From an uncultured Anaerofilum sp. (lineage in GTDB: Bacteria; Bacillota; Clostridia; Oscillospirales; Ruminococcaceae), in assembly GCA_944385935.1 (NCBI GenBank), contig CALWZC010000013.1, positions 1 through 64,000 on the forward strand: a DNA stretch of 64,000 nt. The letters run 5' to 3'. Below, one piece after another: positions 1 to 9,300 of this stretch. The translations under genes and the position numbers were made by a program. Each line of letters opens with the position of its first letter. Position 1 is the stretch's first letter. Under the pieces are notes generated by a model. That model was not told the DNA's origin. It saw nothing but the letters and a program-made list of their open reading frames with translations, and did no database searches.

Positions 1-68
1 TTGCTATACCTTTTTTGAGCTATCCTTTTTCACCACCACCATTCATTTTGGGGCTTGACTTTTAATAG

Positions 69-401
69 TTAATCTTTAATAATAGAACCTTGCGGATAAA
101 AATACTTATACACTCCTTGTACACTTGTTCCTATAGGATATTTTTTCTTAGTTTCTTCCCATAAGTTCACATATTTTCTTATGTATTTATACCATAATGA
201 ATCAAATTCTTCTTTTGATATTTTACTTATGGTGCCTTCTAGATCAGCCTCATCAACTGAACCTTCTGCCAAACAATCTTCTAAACACGAAATATGTATT
301 TCTCCATACTCATCTAATAAAATTTGTCGAGTAGCATATCTCTCATTAGTTAACTCATACCAATATTTTTCTGTATCGGTTTCCAATAACAAATATTCCA
401 T
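69..401 (-). CDS. Candidate immunity protein 5 (partner of the HYD1-like toxin remnant)
   Basis: A 110-residue acidic, soluble, AT-rich protein with no signal peptide or membrane segment. It starts at an ATG preceded by GAGGGAA and lies 83 bases after the broken toxin cassette ending at 485. In polymorphic toxin loci the small gene directly behind the toxin end is the cognate immunity gene, and the four other small genes of this array sit in the same place. I do not recognise a named Imm family. It is intact although its toxin is not, as expected if immunity is kept against siblings that still carry the toxin. Unlike the other immunity genes it has no copy of the array terminator after it. 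Confidence 0.6.
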   Translation of the reverse strand: MEYLLLETDTEKYWYELTNERYATRQILLDEYGEIHISCLEDCLAEGSVDEADLEGTISKISKEEFDSLWYKYIRKYVNLWEETKKKYPIGTSVQGVYKYFYPQGSIIKD

Positions 402-484
402 AAAAATTTCCCTCGTTTACTTTATACCAACTAAACCTGTACTAACAATGCTGTTTTTAAATCTAAAGGATTTTCGTTATGTAT

Positions 485-965
485 TTACAAAGACACCCTT
501 TCTTGTATAACCTTCAAATCCATCACATCAATTTCGACATAATGTGTGTATTCATACTTGTTCGCATAATAAATAAATTTTGCAACTAAACTTGTAAGCT
601 TTGTAGTTTCTGGCCTTATATCTGACAAATATTGACCATTACCATACCTAACATCTTTGGGATTATTTGCTTTTAGAGATGGATTCCACTTCTTTGACTC
701 TACAATTCCATTCATTCACTTTTGATTAGTATAATGAAAAAGCGTTTTTGTACCTGAGGCATTCTCTGCAGCTTCACTATTCCCATCTTTTTGGAACTTA
801 CCATTTTGTCCATTACACTCCACTGGGGGTATAATAGGTTGCCGGCTTGTTTTTGCAGTAGGCATACAGGTTTAAGTCGTCTCCTTGGTATACATCCTCT
901 TACATAAATTTTCCCAACGGGTTCTTTTCGTTATAAGTATACTCCTTTTTTCCTTTTTTATCCAG
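485..965 (-). pseudogene. Broken Rhs tip 5: deleted core fused to Tox-ART-HYD1-like toxin
   Basis: This is the decayed outermost toxin cassette. Reading minus strand from 965, the core starts as in the other copies (LDKKGK, EYTYNEKN). It then jumps straight to a version of the core end (PLGKF, EDVYQGDDLNLYAYCKN), so about 0.55 kb of core is deleted. A TAA replaces the Gln codon of the usual LQEDVY. The DPSGY core-end motif has become TPSGV followed by TAA, with a frameshift. A further in-frame TGA interrupts the toxin between FHYTNQK and MNGIVESKK. The remaining toxin end (485-715 open) has the RYGNGQYLSDI signature that I associate with Tox-ART-HYD1, a predicted ADP-ribosyltransferase domain. 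Four independent lesions mean it cannot be made as one protein. Confidence 0.8.
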
Positions 966-1006
966 AACAGTGTTATTATCTCTTGTTAGCTGTTGATAAA
1001 ATAAAA
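966..1006 (-). repeat. Conserved spacer, copy A, between array terminator and Rhs core
   Basis: The segment starting AACAGTGTTATTATCTC joins the Rhs core (at the CTGGATAAAAAAGG codons) to the terminator hairpin. It recurs at 2543 and 5948 with at most one or two changes, and in diverged form at 4371. In three of the four copies it joins the core at exactly the same base. Confidence 0.8.
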
Positions 1007-1031
1007 GCAGGGTAGCTTTGCGCTACCCTGT
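998..1031 (-). terminator. Array terminator A, after immunity gene 4
   Basis: CAGGGTAGCG / CGCTACCCTG style hairpin with a short CAAAG-type loop, followed on the minus strand by TTTTATTTT. It is an intrinsic terminator for the minus-strand immunity gene ending at 1069, and nearly identical hairpins follow immunity genes 1 and 3. Confidence 0.85.
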
Positions 1032-1068
1032 TTTTAGGCTGTAAAGAATAATACAATTTTTCCTAAAA

Positions 1069-1443
1069 TTAGAGCAAATTATCACAATACCACTCTGGTT
1101 TTAAAACTGAGTAATCATCTATATACTTTTTTAATTCTGATTCAAGTGCTGGGATTCCTTTTATATCATCATGATAAATTTGACTTGCTAAATCATCTTC
1201 TGTTACATCCCAACCATTTATATAGTATTCATTAGATATCTCATAACACCGCAACTCAAAATATATCTTGTCTAGAGTACTCTTTTTCAAAAACTTTTCA
1301 AGTCTAATTACCTTTCCATCTTCATTATAACTATAGCCTTGAATTGTTAAAAATTTTCTCAGATTAGGATTACTTGATTTCAATTCTGTAGCCAGTCTGA
1401 CGCCTGTACACAAATTATTAATCTGTCTTATGTCTAATTGCAA
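1069..1443 (-). CDS. Candidate immunity protein 4
   Basis: A 124-residue acidic soluble protein of unrecognised family. I chose the TTG start at 1443. An AAGGAGG lies 8 bases upstream, formed by the last codons of toxin 4, and the start is one base after that gene's TAA, so the toxin end doubles as the immunity gene's ribosome site. A longer reading from an ATG at 1467 would add eight residues but has no ribosome site. The tight coupling behind a toxin end and the terminator behind it mark it as the cognate immunity gene. The AT-rich composition differs from the Rhs core. Confidence 0.7.
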   Translation of the reverse strand: MQLDIRQINNLCTGVRLATELKSSNPNLRKFLTIQGYSYNEDGKVIRLEKFLKKSTLDKIYFELRCYEISNEYYINGWDVTEDDLASQIYHDDIKGIPALESELKKYIDDYSVLKPEWYCDNLL

Positions 1444-1444
1444 G

Positions 1445-2542
1445 TTAATTACCTCCTTGTGTTCCAAAAAAAATCCTAATTACACTTCCCTTTTCGGGAT
1501 GTATTTGAAGATGTGCCATTTTTGCATCAGGATTATCAGTTCCATGTTTTAATAAGTATCCATCTGAACCAAAAATATCATCCCAATGATAAGTATTTTT
1601 TTTACCACTCAGTAAATTTTTTGCAGACATAGCATCCATATTCGTCACATTTGTATAACCCTCTCCTTGGTATAACCTTAAAAACAATTCTTCAGCTTGA
1701 CTGCGAGATTTCACAGTCGCTGAACTTTGTCCGCGTTGTAGTTGCCTTGCTGCATCCGAAACCACTCCTGATGACCATGGTATCTCATTTTCATGTACAG
1801 TTTGTCCTTTTTTGTTGGCTTTATCACTCTGTTGTGTACACTTATCATCATCATACCCACTGGGGTCATAATAAGTTACAGGGTTGTTTTTGCAGTAGGC
1901 ATACAGGTTTAATCCGTCTCCTCGGTATACATCCTCTTGCAGGAATCTTCCCAACACTGGGTTGTAATATCTTGCCCGCAGGTAATACTGCCCTGTCATT
2001 TGGTCATACTGCTGGCCTGTATACAATATACGGTTCTCTATTCCCTGTTGCCTTTCCTCTACTACTCCAAAGGCATCATAGTGGTAGCTATTCTGGATGG
2101 CTCCCTTTTCCCCTGTAATGTACATGGTACTGTTCTGCTCATCCAGATGATAGGGGTTGTATCCCTCCTTTCCTTTTCTCCATCCTGCTGCCACTCCATA
2201 CCCTAGAATATACCTGCCTTGGGCTTCTCCTTGACTGTTCAGTTCTGCAACCAGCTCCCCATGGTGGTATAGGAAGTTGATTATCTTGCCATTTTCTTTG
2301 GTTTGGGCTCTTAGCTTTTCCGGGTCATAGCGGCTCTCCAATCTATCCCCATTTGCCATAACAACAGCAGTTTGTTGGTTAAAAGCATTATAAGAATAGA
2401 AGGTGTTGCCTTCTGTTCCTGTTGCTTGCAGCAGGTTTCCCTGTTGGTCATACTGGTAGGTTGTGTATCCTCTGGCACTTTTCCAGCTTACCAACTGGTT
2501 CTTTTCATTATAAGTATACTCCTCTTTTCCTTTTTTATCCAG
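1445..2542 (-). pseudogene. Displaced Rhs tip 4: partial core plus toxin end
   Basis: An open frame carries the last ~220 residues of the Rhs core (YD repeats, then NLYAYCKNNPVTYYDPSGY) followed by a 135-residue toxin end unlike the other tips. The core is nearly identical to the intact Rhs gene but has small differences (HHGELVAELNSQGEAQGR). No ATG/RBS pair precedes the core fragment, so it is probably silent unless recombined onto the full gene. The toxin end has SRSQAEELFLRLYQGEGY and, near its end, MAHLQIHPEKGSVIRIFF, with a His pair that could be catalytic. I cannot name the family. The frame itself is unbroken, so function could be regained by one crossover in the core. Confidence 0.75.
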
Positions 2543-2583
2543 AACAGTGTTATTATCTCTTGTTAACTGTTGATAAAATAAAA
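2543..2583 (-). repeat. Conserved spacer, copy B
   Basis: Second copy of the spacer starting AACAGTGTTATTATCTC, one base different from copy A (TTAACTG for TTAGCTG), joined to the Rhs core at the same base. Confidence 0.8.
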
Positions 2584-2608
2584 GCAGGGTAGCTTTGCGC
2601 TACCCTGC
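2575..2608 (-). terminator. Array terminator B, after immunity gene 3
   Basis: GCAGGGTAGC / GCTACCCTGC hairpin with a TTTTATTTT tract in the minus direction; same module as at 998. Confidence 0.85.
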
Positions 2609-2652
2609 CCCTCAATCCTCATTTGTAAAAAATAGGTAAGTAGCTATATGCT

Positions 2653-2949
2653 TTAAAATCCCATTTTATCAAGCCTTTCAAAAAACTTACATTCATACAA
2701 CTGATTAATTGTTTTGGAAATTTCTTCTTTGGTTACATCTTTAACTATTACCATGTTTGGTTCTGAATAATAATACCCTACATCTTCAAATTCTGTTTCA
2801 AAATCTTGTTGTAATCTAATCATTGATGTAATGTATACTTTGTATTTTTTTATCCCTATTTTAATAATCACATCTTTCCTATATCCCTTATTTAATGCTT
2901 CAAACTCAGCCAATTCTGTATCATCTTGATAAATAATTTCTAAATTCAT
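2653..2949 (-). CDS. Candidate immunity protein 3
   Basis: A 98-residue acidic protein starting at an ATG with AGGAGGAAAA upstream, 14 bases after the toxin 3 stop. It is predicted to be mixed alpha/beta, with no signal or membrane segment (LNKGYRKDVIIKIG, YYYSEPNMVIVKDV). The position, size, acidity and AT-rich composition fit a cognate immunity protein. Small proteins of this layout are known beside toxin ends like toxin 3, but I recall no family name. The gene is intact even though its toxin is disconnected from the core. Confidence 0.65.
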   Translation of the reverse strand: MNLEIIYQDDTELAEFEALNKGYRKDVIIKIGIKKYKVYITSMIRLQQDFETEFEDVGYYYSEPNMVIVKDVTKEEISKTINQLYECKFFERLDKMGF

Positions 2950-2963
2950 TTTTCCTCCTGTGT

Positions 2964-3311
2964 TTAATGAGGTCCTGAAACCACTACCTGATTTAATAAT
3001 CCTTGAAATATTTCTAATGGCATTTCATATTTTGGCACAATTTCAAAGTGCTCAGGTCTTACTCCTCTTTGAATAATCTGTAAATCTTCAGGCAATGATT
3101 CAATCTTATATGCTCCTCCAAACTTTGAAACTGTTCCCGGATTTACATCCAATGAAACTCCATGTGTTGTTTTTACATTGCCTGTTTTCGGATTGAGCTT
3201 CACCTCATTACTTTTAACTGTAAAATCATTTCCTCCTCTATATACAGGTCGTTCTTCTCCTTTGTAGTCTACAGTTGGAGCTTCACTTCCCCATCTTTTG
3301 TTCACCCACAA
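2964..3311 (-). pseudogene. Toxin end 3, out of frame with its Rhs core
   Basis: A 115-residue open frame holds the toxin end of the third displaced cassette (PVYRGGNDF, THGVSLD, KFGGAYKIESLPEDLQIIQRG, PEHFEIVP). The VYRGG / GVSL / EHFEI pattern is reminiscent of an ADP-ribosyltransferase-like fold, which is inference only. The core before it reads NDKQNCG then TGA, where the intact Rhs gene has TGC, and the toxin lies in a different frame. It is therefore cut off from the core by both a nonsense change and a frameshift. No ribosome site precedes the only nearby start (a TTG). Confidence 0.7.
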
Positions 3312-4370
3312 TTTTGTTTATCATTATACCCACTGGGGTCATAGTAGATTACGGGGTTGTTTTTGCAGTAGGCATACAGGTTTAATCCGTCTCCTCGGTA
3401 TACATCCTCTTGCAGAAATCTTCCCAACACTGGGTTGTAATACCTTGCCCGCAGGTAATACTGCCCTGTCATCTGGTCGTACTGCTGGCCTGTATACAAT
3501 ATTCGGTTCTCTATTCCCTGTTGCCTTTCCTCTACTACTCCAAAGGCATCATAGTGGTAACTATTCTGGATAGCTCCCTTTTCCCCTGTAATGTACATAG
3601 TACTGTTCTGCTCATCCAGATGATAGGGGTTGTATCCCTCCTTTCCTTTTCTCCATCCTGCTGCCACTCCATACCCCAGAATATACCTGCCTTGGGGTTC
3701 TCCTTGGTCATTCAGTTCTGCAATTAGCTCCCCTTGGTGGTATAGGAAGTTGATTATCTTGCCATTTTCTTTGGTTTGGGCTCTCAGCTTTTCCGGGTCA
3801 TAACGGCTCTCCAGTCTATCCCCATTTGCCATAACAACAGCAGTTTGTTGGTTAAAGGCATTATAAGAATAGAAGGTGTTGCCTTCTGTTCCTGTTGCTT
3901 GCAGCAGGTTTCCTTGTTGGTCATACTGGTAGGTTGTATACCCTCTAGCACTTTTCCAGCTTACCAACTGGTTCTTTTCGTTATAAGTATACTCCTCTTT
4001 TCCTTTTTTATCCAGTTTTTTCAAACGATTGCCACACAAATCATACACATAGCCGGTTGTTTGGCCGTTCTTTTCCTCTTGCAACAATCGCCCCATGGTA
4101 TCATAGCTGTAATGGATAATGCTTTGTCGCAGCCCTTCTCCTTCCATTCGGCTGCCAGATTTTACTGTTCTGTTTCCATTTCCATCATAGCAATACTGGA
4201 AGTCGGAAATGGTCTGTCCATCCTTGCCTTCCAACCGCAAACGGATGACATTATCTTCAGTGTCATATTCATAACTGGTATGGGTTCCATCCTCATACCC
4301 AATAGATAGAATTTCGCCCCACGGGTTATACTTGTAGTGGGTTGTTGCCTTATAGATGCTGTCAACAGTA
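3302..4370 (-). pseudogene. Displaced Rhs core 3, a chimera of two YD-repeat regions
   Basis: The frame is open from about 4370 to the TGA at 3302, with no usable start. Its 5' part (KATTHYKYNPWGEILSIGYEDGT) matches the intact gene near 10480-10570. It then switches in frame, at the shared GAxGGAACC codons, to sequence that in the intact gene lies near 7760 (HTSYEYDTEDNVIRL). The 3' part is the common core end. About 2.7 kb of YD repeats is missing between these points, as produced by crossing over between two repeat units. It ends in NDKQNCG and a TGA. Confidence 0.75.
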
Positions 4371-4405
4371 TTAGTATTCTTTGTTTACTAGCTATAAAAA
4401 ATAAA
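4371..4405 (-). repeat. Diverged spacer, copy C
   Basis: AACAGTATTAGTATTCTTTG aligns with the spacer of copies A, B and D but is clearly diverged. Here it joins a different place in the Rhs core (after VDSI codons). Confidence 0.6.
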
Positions 4406-4432
4406 GGCAGGGTAGCGTTCCGCCACCCTGCC
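4398..4432 (-). terminator. Array terminator C, after immunity gene 2
   Basis: GGCAGGGTAGCG / CGCCACCCTGCC hairpin (one wobble pair), followed in the minus direction by a T-rich tract. A diverged form of terminators A, B and D. Confidence 0.8.
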
Positions 4433-4468
4433 CCTGGAATATCATCTGAAAGAGTTGTGTGAATAGCA

Positions 4469-4942
4469 CTATTTTTTGTTGTATTCTTCCAAATCATCTG
4501 CTTGATTATATAATTTCAAAAATTCATCAATAATCAGTTGATGTTTCGCAATACATAAGGTACAGCTACTATCCCATGCGACTATTTCAATTTCTGCTAA
4601 AGGGTGCTGTAAAGTAATCGGATTTTCCCAAAATCCTAGATATCCATCAGCATAAGGTAATGGATATTTCAAAATATCTTCTAATAAAATGTTTTGAGGA
4701 AAACCTGAAAGTACTCCCCATACCCACTGAAAATCCTCTAAGCAAAATATATCTTTTATTTCTTTTCCTGATACCCATAAATATTTTTTTTGCAATTTCT
4801 TTTCCAATTCTTTATCACTCGGATAACACTCAGGATATGATATTAGCCAATTATAACTTGTTGATAATACAGAGATTTTATCAAAAATTTGTTTAAAATA
4901 TGAATATCCCTTTTCTCCTTTGTTTAAAACAATACCTTTCAC
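4469..4942 (-). CDS. Candidate immunity protein 2 (DUF2691-like)
   Basis: A 157-residue protein starting at GTG 4942, with GGGAGG overlapping the end of toxin 2. The opening (KGIVLNKG, YFKQIFDKI, YNWLISYPECYP) resembles the DUF2691 family, small Firmicute proteins of about this length; this is from memory of the pattern. Two aromatic-rich stretches follow (FQWVWGVLSGF, YADGYLGFWENP), and it ends in an acidic tail. Position behind toxin 2 and before an array terminator makes it the likely cognate immunity protein. Confidence 0.65.
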   Translation of the reverse strand: MKGIVLNKGEKGYSYFKQIFDKISVLSTSYNWLISYPECYPSDKELEKKLQKKYLWVSGKEIKDIFCLEDFQWVWGVLSGFPQNILLEDILKYPLPYADGYLGFWENPITLQHPLAEIEIVAWDSSCTLCIAKHQLIIDEFLKLYNQADDLEEYNKK

Positions 4943-4957
4943 TCACATTTCACCTCC

Positions 4958-5947
4958 CTAATTTCTTCTAGGACTTCCTGTACTCCAATCCCAAAAATGT
5001 TCGTGAGGCCATTCTGGATGATGTTTAGGATTTCCATGATCGGTCATATCTACATCTCGATATACTCGCCCATTTTCATCATACCAACGCCTTGTTTTTA
5101 TACTACCATTGTCATCAAGAATATCTACACTTGACTTTTTTCCTCCAGTTGTTCCTGGTTTTGTTGTCGTAGATGTATGATTTTCTCCAGGTGTTATGTC
5201 TATTTCATTACCTAGATTAGTAGTTACAATCTCTTTTTCTCCATCTTCTTTGCACTCATACCCACTGGGGTCATAGTAGGTTACGGGGTTATTTTTGCAG
5301 TAGGCATACAGGTTTAAGCCGTCTCCTCGGTATACATCCTCTTGCAGAAATCTTCCCAACACTGGGTTGTAATACCTTACACGCAGGTAATACTGCCCTG
5401 TCATCTGGTCATATTGCTGGCCTGTATACAATATACGGTTCTCTATTCCCTGTTGCCTTTCCTCTACTACTCCAAAGGCATCATAGTGGTAGCTATTCTG
5501 GATGGCTCCCTTTTCCCCTGTAATGTACATGGTACTGTTCTGCTCATCCAGATGATAGGGGTTGTATCCCTCCTTTCCTTTTCTCCATCCTGCTGCCACT
5601 CCATACCCCAGAATATACCTGCCTTGGGGTTCTCCTTGGTCATTCAGTTCTGCAATTAGCTCCCCTTGGTGGTATAGGAAGTTGATTATCTTGCCATTTT
5701 CTTTGGTTTGGGCTCTCAGCTTTTCCGGGTCATAACGGCTCTCCAGTCTATCCCCATTTGCCATAACAACAGCAGTTTGTTGGTTAAAGGCATTATAAGA
5801 ATAGAAGGTGTTGCCTTCTGTTCCCGTTGCTTGCAGCAGGTTTCCTTGTTGGTCATACTGGTAGGTTGTGTATCCTCTGGCACTTTTCCAGCTTACCAAC
5901 TGGTTCTTTTTGTTATAAGTATACTCCTCTTTTCCTTTTTTATCCAG
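4958..5947 (-). pseudogene. Displaced Rhs tip 2: partial core plus type-24-like toxin end
   Basis: An unbroken frame carries the last third of the Rhs core, ending DPSGY, then a 99-residue toxin end beginning ECKEDG. The toxin has a low-complexity Thr/Gly linker and a compact C-terminal domain with RRWYDENGRVYRDVDMTDH followed by HHPEWPHEHFWDW. I associate this His/Trp-rich ending with polymorphic toxin type 24, a predicted nuclease-like class; treat the name as tentative. The core matches the intact gene nearly base for base. No ATG with a ribosome site precedes it, so it is probably silent in place. Confidence 0.75.
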
Positions 5948-5988
5948 AACAGTGTTATTATCTCTTGTTAGCTGTTGATAAAATAAAA
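5948..5988 (-). repeat. Conserved spacer, copy D
   Basis: Copy of the spacer starting AACAGTGTTATTATCTC, essentially identical to copy A and joined to the core at the same base. Confidence 0.8.
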
Positions 5989-6013
5989 GCAGGGTGGCTT
6001 TACGCTACCCTGC
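5980..6013 (-). terminator. Array terminator D, after immunity gene 1
   Basis: GCAGGGTAGCG / GCCACCCTGC-type hairpin followed by TTTTATTTT on the minus strand. It ends the long operon whose last genes are the intact Rhs toxin and immunity gene 1. Confidence 0.85.
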
Positions 6014-6048
6014 CTCTAAAACCTTGCTTCCAAAGTCTTTCACATAAT

Positions 6049-6366
6049 TTAGTTATGCAAAAATTCATCAATGTATTCTTTCAAATCATCTTCTAGTTTA
6101 CTTTTTATTTTAGAAATACCACTCCAATTTATTTTTGATGATATTTTATAGTTTGAAACTGCATCGCATAGAACATGTAGAATTTCCTCTCGTGTTTTAT
6201 ATTCCATTGCCAAAAAATCTACCTTTAATAAACAACTAGCCAATGTCACTACTTGATGCTCATCATAGCCTTTAAAAGCAATTTTATCACCTATTTCTTC
6301 CACTATTTTAATCATTTCATCTTCGTTTTTACAATTTTCTATTCTATTAACTTCATCAACACACAT
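6049..6366 (-). CDS. Immunity protein 1, partner of the intact Rhs toxin
   Basis: A 105-residue acidic, mostly helical protein. The ATG has AGGAGC upstream and lies 18 bases after the Rhs stop, so the two are translationally close. It is the only immunity gene behind a toxin that can be made, and would protect the cell from the C-terminal toxin end of the Rhs protein. I do not recognise its family. It is AT-rich relative to the Rhs core, as expected for a cassette exchanged together with its toxin end. Confidence 0.7.
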   Translation of the reverse strand: MCVDEVNRIENCKNEDEMIKIVEEIGDKIAFKGYDEHQVVTLASCLLKVDFLAMEYKTREEILHVLCDAVSNYKISSKINWSGISKIKSKLEDDLKEYIDEFLHN

Positions 6367-6384
6367 ATTTTGCTCCTGTTACTT

Positions 6385-9300
6385 TTATAATTTATATGGA
6401 TCTTTGATTGGTATATGTGTATTATTCATTATAATTTCATCAAAAAAATCTCCTTGGGGATTTGTATATCTAGCTGGCTGAAAATCATTAATGGTAGGAT
6501 CATAATATTGCTTTCCTCTTTGTATACGAACTACCCAACCATTTGATGCATTAGAGCCTACAGGTGCTCCTGGATCGGAACCATGTACCCTAACTCTATA
6601 AGTTTTCCCATCTTGAACCCATTTAAACTCGAATCCTTCCGTTGCACCTCCCTCTACAGGATGTAATTCTCGCATAATAGCATCGTCAGGTATTCTATCT
6701 AAAATATCATCTACTGTACTTCCTTCGAGATTGGTAAAATCGCCTATTTTAGTCCCACTATCCCCATCTTTTGTGCACCCACAATTTTGTTTATCATTAT
6801 ACCCACTGGGGTCATAGTAGATTACGGGGTTGTTTTTGCAGTAGGCATACAGGTTTAATCCGTCTCCTCGATATACATCCTCTTGCAGAAATCTTCCCAA
6901 TACTGGGTTGTAATATCTTGCCCGCAGGTAATACTGCCCTGTTATCTGGTCATACTGTTGGCCTGTATACAATATACGGTTTTCTATTCCCTGTTGCCTT
7001 TCCTCTACTGCTCCAAAGGCATCATAGTGGTAACTATTCTGGATGGCTCCCTTTTCCCCTGTAATGTACATGGTGCTGTTCTGCTCATCCAGATGATAGG
7101 GGTTGTATCCCTCCTTTCCTTTTCTCCATCCCGCTGCCACTCCATACCCCAGAATATACCTGCCTTGGGGTTCTCCTTGGTCATTCAGTTCTGCAATTAG
7201 CTCCCCATGGTGGTATAGAAAGTTGATTATCTTGCCATTTTCTTTGGTTTGGGCTCTCAGCTTTTCCGGGTCATAGCGGCTTTCCAATCTATCCCCATTT
7301 GCCATAACAACAGCAGTTTGTTGGTTAAAAGCATTATAAGAATAGAAGGTGTTGCCTTCTGTTCCTGTTGCCTGCAGCAGGTTTCCCTGTTGGTCATACT
7401 GGTAGGTTGTGTATCCTCTAGCACTTTTCCAGCTTACCAACTGGTTCTTTTCATTATAAGTATACTCCTCTTTTCCTTTTTTATCCAGCTTTTTCAAACG
7501 ATTGCCACACAAATCATACACATAGCCGGTTGTTTGGCCGTTCTTTTCCTCCTGCAACAATCGCCCCATGGTATCATAGCTATAATGGATAATGCTTTGT
7601 CGTAGCCCTTCTCCTTCCATTCGGCTGCCAGATTTTACTGTTCTGTTTCCATTTCCATTATAGCAATACTGGAAGTCGGAAATGGTCTGTCCATCCTTGC
7701 CTTCCAGCTGCAAACGGATAACATTATCTTCAGTGTCATATTCATAACTGGTATGGGTTCCATTTCCATGGTAGATTTCCTTTAGCTTGCCTCCTGCTGT
7801 GTGGGTGTAGCTTGCCAATTCCTTGCCTTCCTCGTCCCGAACACTGGACAGCTTACCCCTCCAATCATACCCATAATACACCGTTTTTCCGCTTACATCT
7901 GTCAAACTTTCCAGACTTCCATCGGCAAAATAGGTGCAGGAAATAAGCGTCTTTCCACCGGAGGATTTTTTCAACAATTTTCCATCTGCTCGATACTGGT
8001 AACTATAACACAATCCCCCACAGATTGCTTTCTTCACATTTCCGGCAGTATCATACTCCCAGCTTCTGGTGACTGCCTGTTCCCCACTGGAATTGATAGC
8101 AATTTCCCGCACAGGATTTCCATCCACATTGTACTGGGTTCTCACCTGATTCCCATTTCGGTCTGTATGCAGAATCATCCTGCCTTCTCGGTCATAGCGG
8201 AAAGTTTCGCTGGCTCCCTCTTGGTCTATAATTTCGCAAACCTTCCCCATGCTGTTGTAGCGGTAGGTGATAACCCCTCCATTGGCATCCTTGGTACTGG
8301 TAATATTGCCGGCATAGTCGTAGCTATATTGTTCCTTGCCACCATCGGGGTTGTTAACCTCTCCTATTCTTCCCCATGTGTCCAAGCTGTAGCCCGTTTC
8401 TACACCATTTCCATTGATTACCCCTATTATCCGACCTCGGCTATCGTAGCGGTACTGTTGGGCTGGTTGCTTTGCCTGTTTACTGCGGGCTGTATGCAAC
8501 TCTTTTTCTAGGGCATTGGCTCCGTAGGAGTATTCTACAATGTTGCCATCCGCCCTCTTTTCATGCAACAACTTTCCATCTTTGGTATAGGCTCGCTGCT
8601 CTTGTAGATTGCCTGCTCCATCCTCTCTAGACAACATCCTGCCATAGGGGTCATACTGGTATGTATCCCGGTTTTTGTATGCCATTTCCTGCTCTGGCTG
8701 AGGCAAAATGGCTTCTTTCAACCAGTCATTTTTATTATATTCATAGCCAAATACCGGCCCCATACAATCCTTTACATGGGTAATTCTGTCCTTTAAATCA
8801 TACCCATAGGACACCTGCCATGGGGCTTGTCCTTTGCCCTGTCGCACAACTTTGGTAATGTTTCCTGCCAAATCGTAGCATACCTGTACCTTGCGATGAA
8901 TTCCATTTGCCTTATCTATGGTGGTTTCTTCGACAATTCGGTCACACAGGTCATATTTTCTTACAATTCGGTAGCCTTCTGGGGTTATAACCTCTGTTTG
9001 ATTGCCGTTTTCATCGTAACAATAGCGAGTGATGGCATATTTTTCCTCTTTCCCTTGGGGGACAAGTCCGCTGTTGAGTTCCTCTTTTTTCTCGATAAGT
9101 CTACCTGCTCGGTCGTACCCATACCGCACAATTTGACTTACTTGCTCCGAAATGCGCTTTTCTTCATACACCAGTTTGCCTTGTACGTCGTACCGGAAAC
9201 GATTCACTGCTCCCAGTCCGTCCTCTACTCGGATTCGCCGGTTTCGTTTGTCATAGTAGAATTGTAGCTTTAGGTCGGCTCCTTCCTCTTTTTCCAGCCT

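Noticed and set aside
69..6366. Insertion sequence or transposon as the cause of the tip array
   Set aside because: No transposase, terminal inverted repeats or target duplications were seen; repeated units are Rhs core segments and a terminator spacer.
7801..8511. Long plus-strand open frame opposite the Rhs gene
   Set aside because: It lies antisense to YD repeats, whose codon pattern keeps other frames open; it has no ribosome site and no domain. The same holds for several plus-strand frames between 6770 and 11500.
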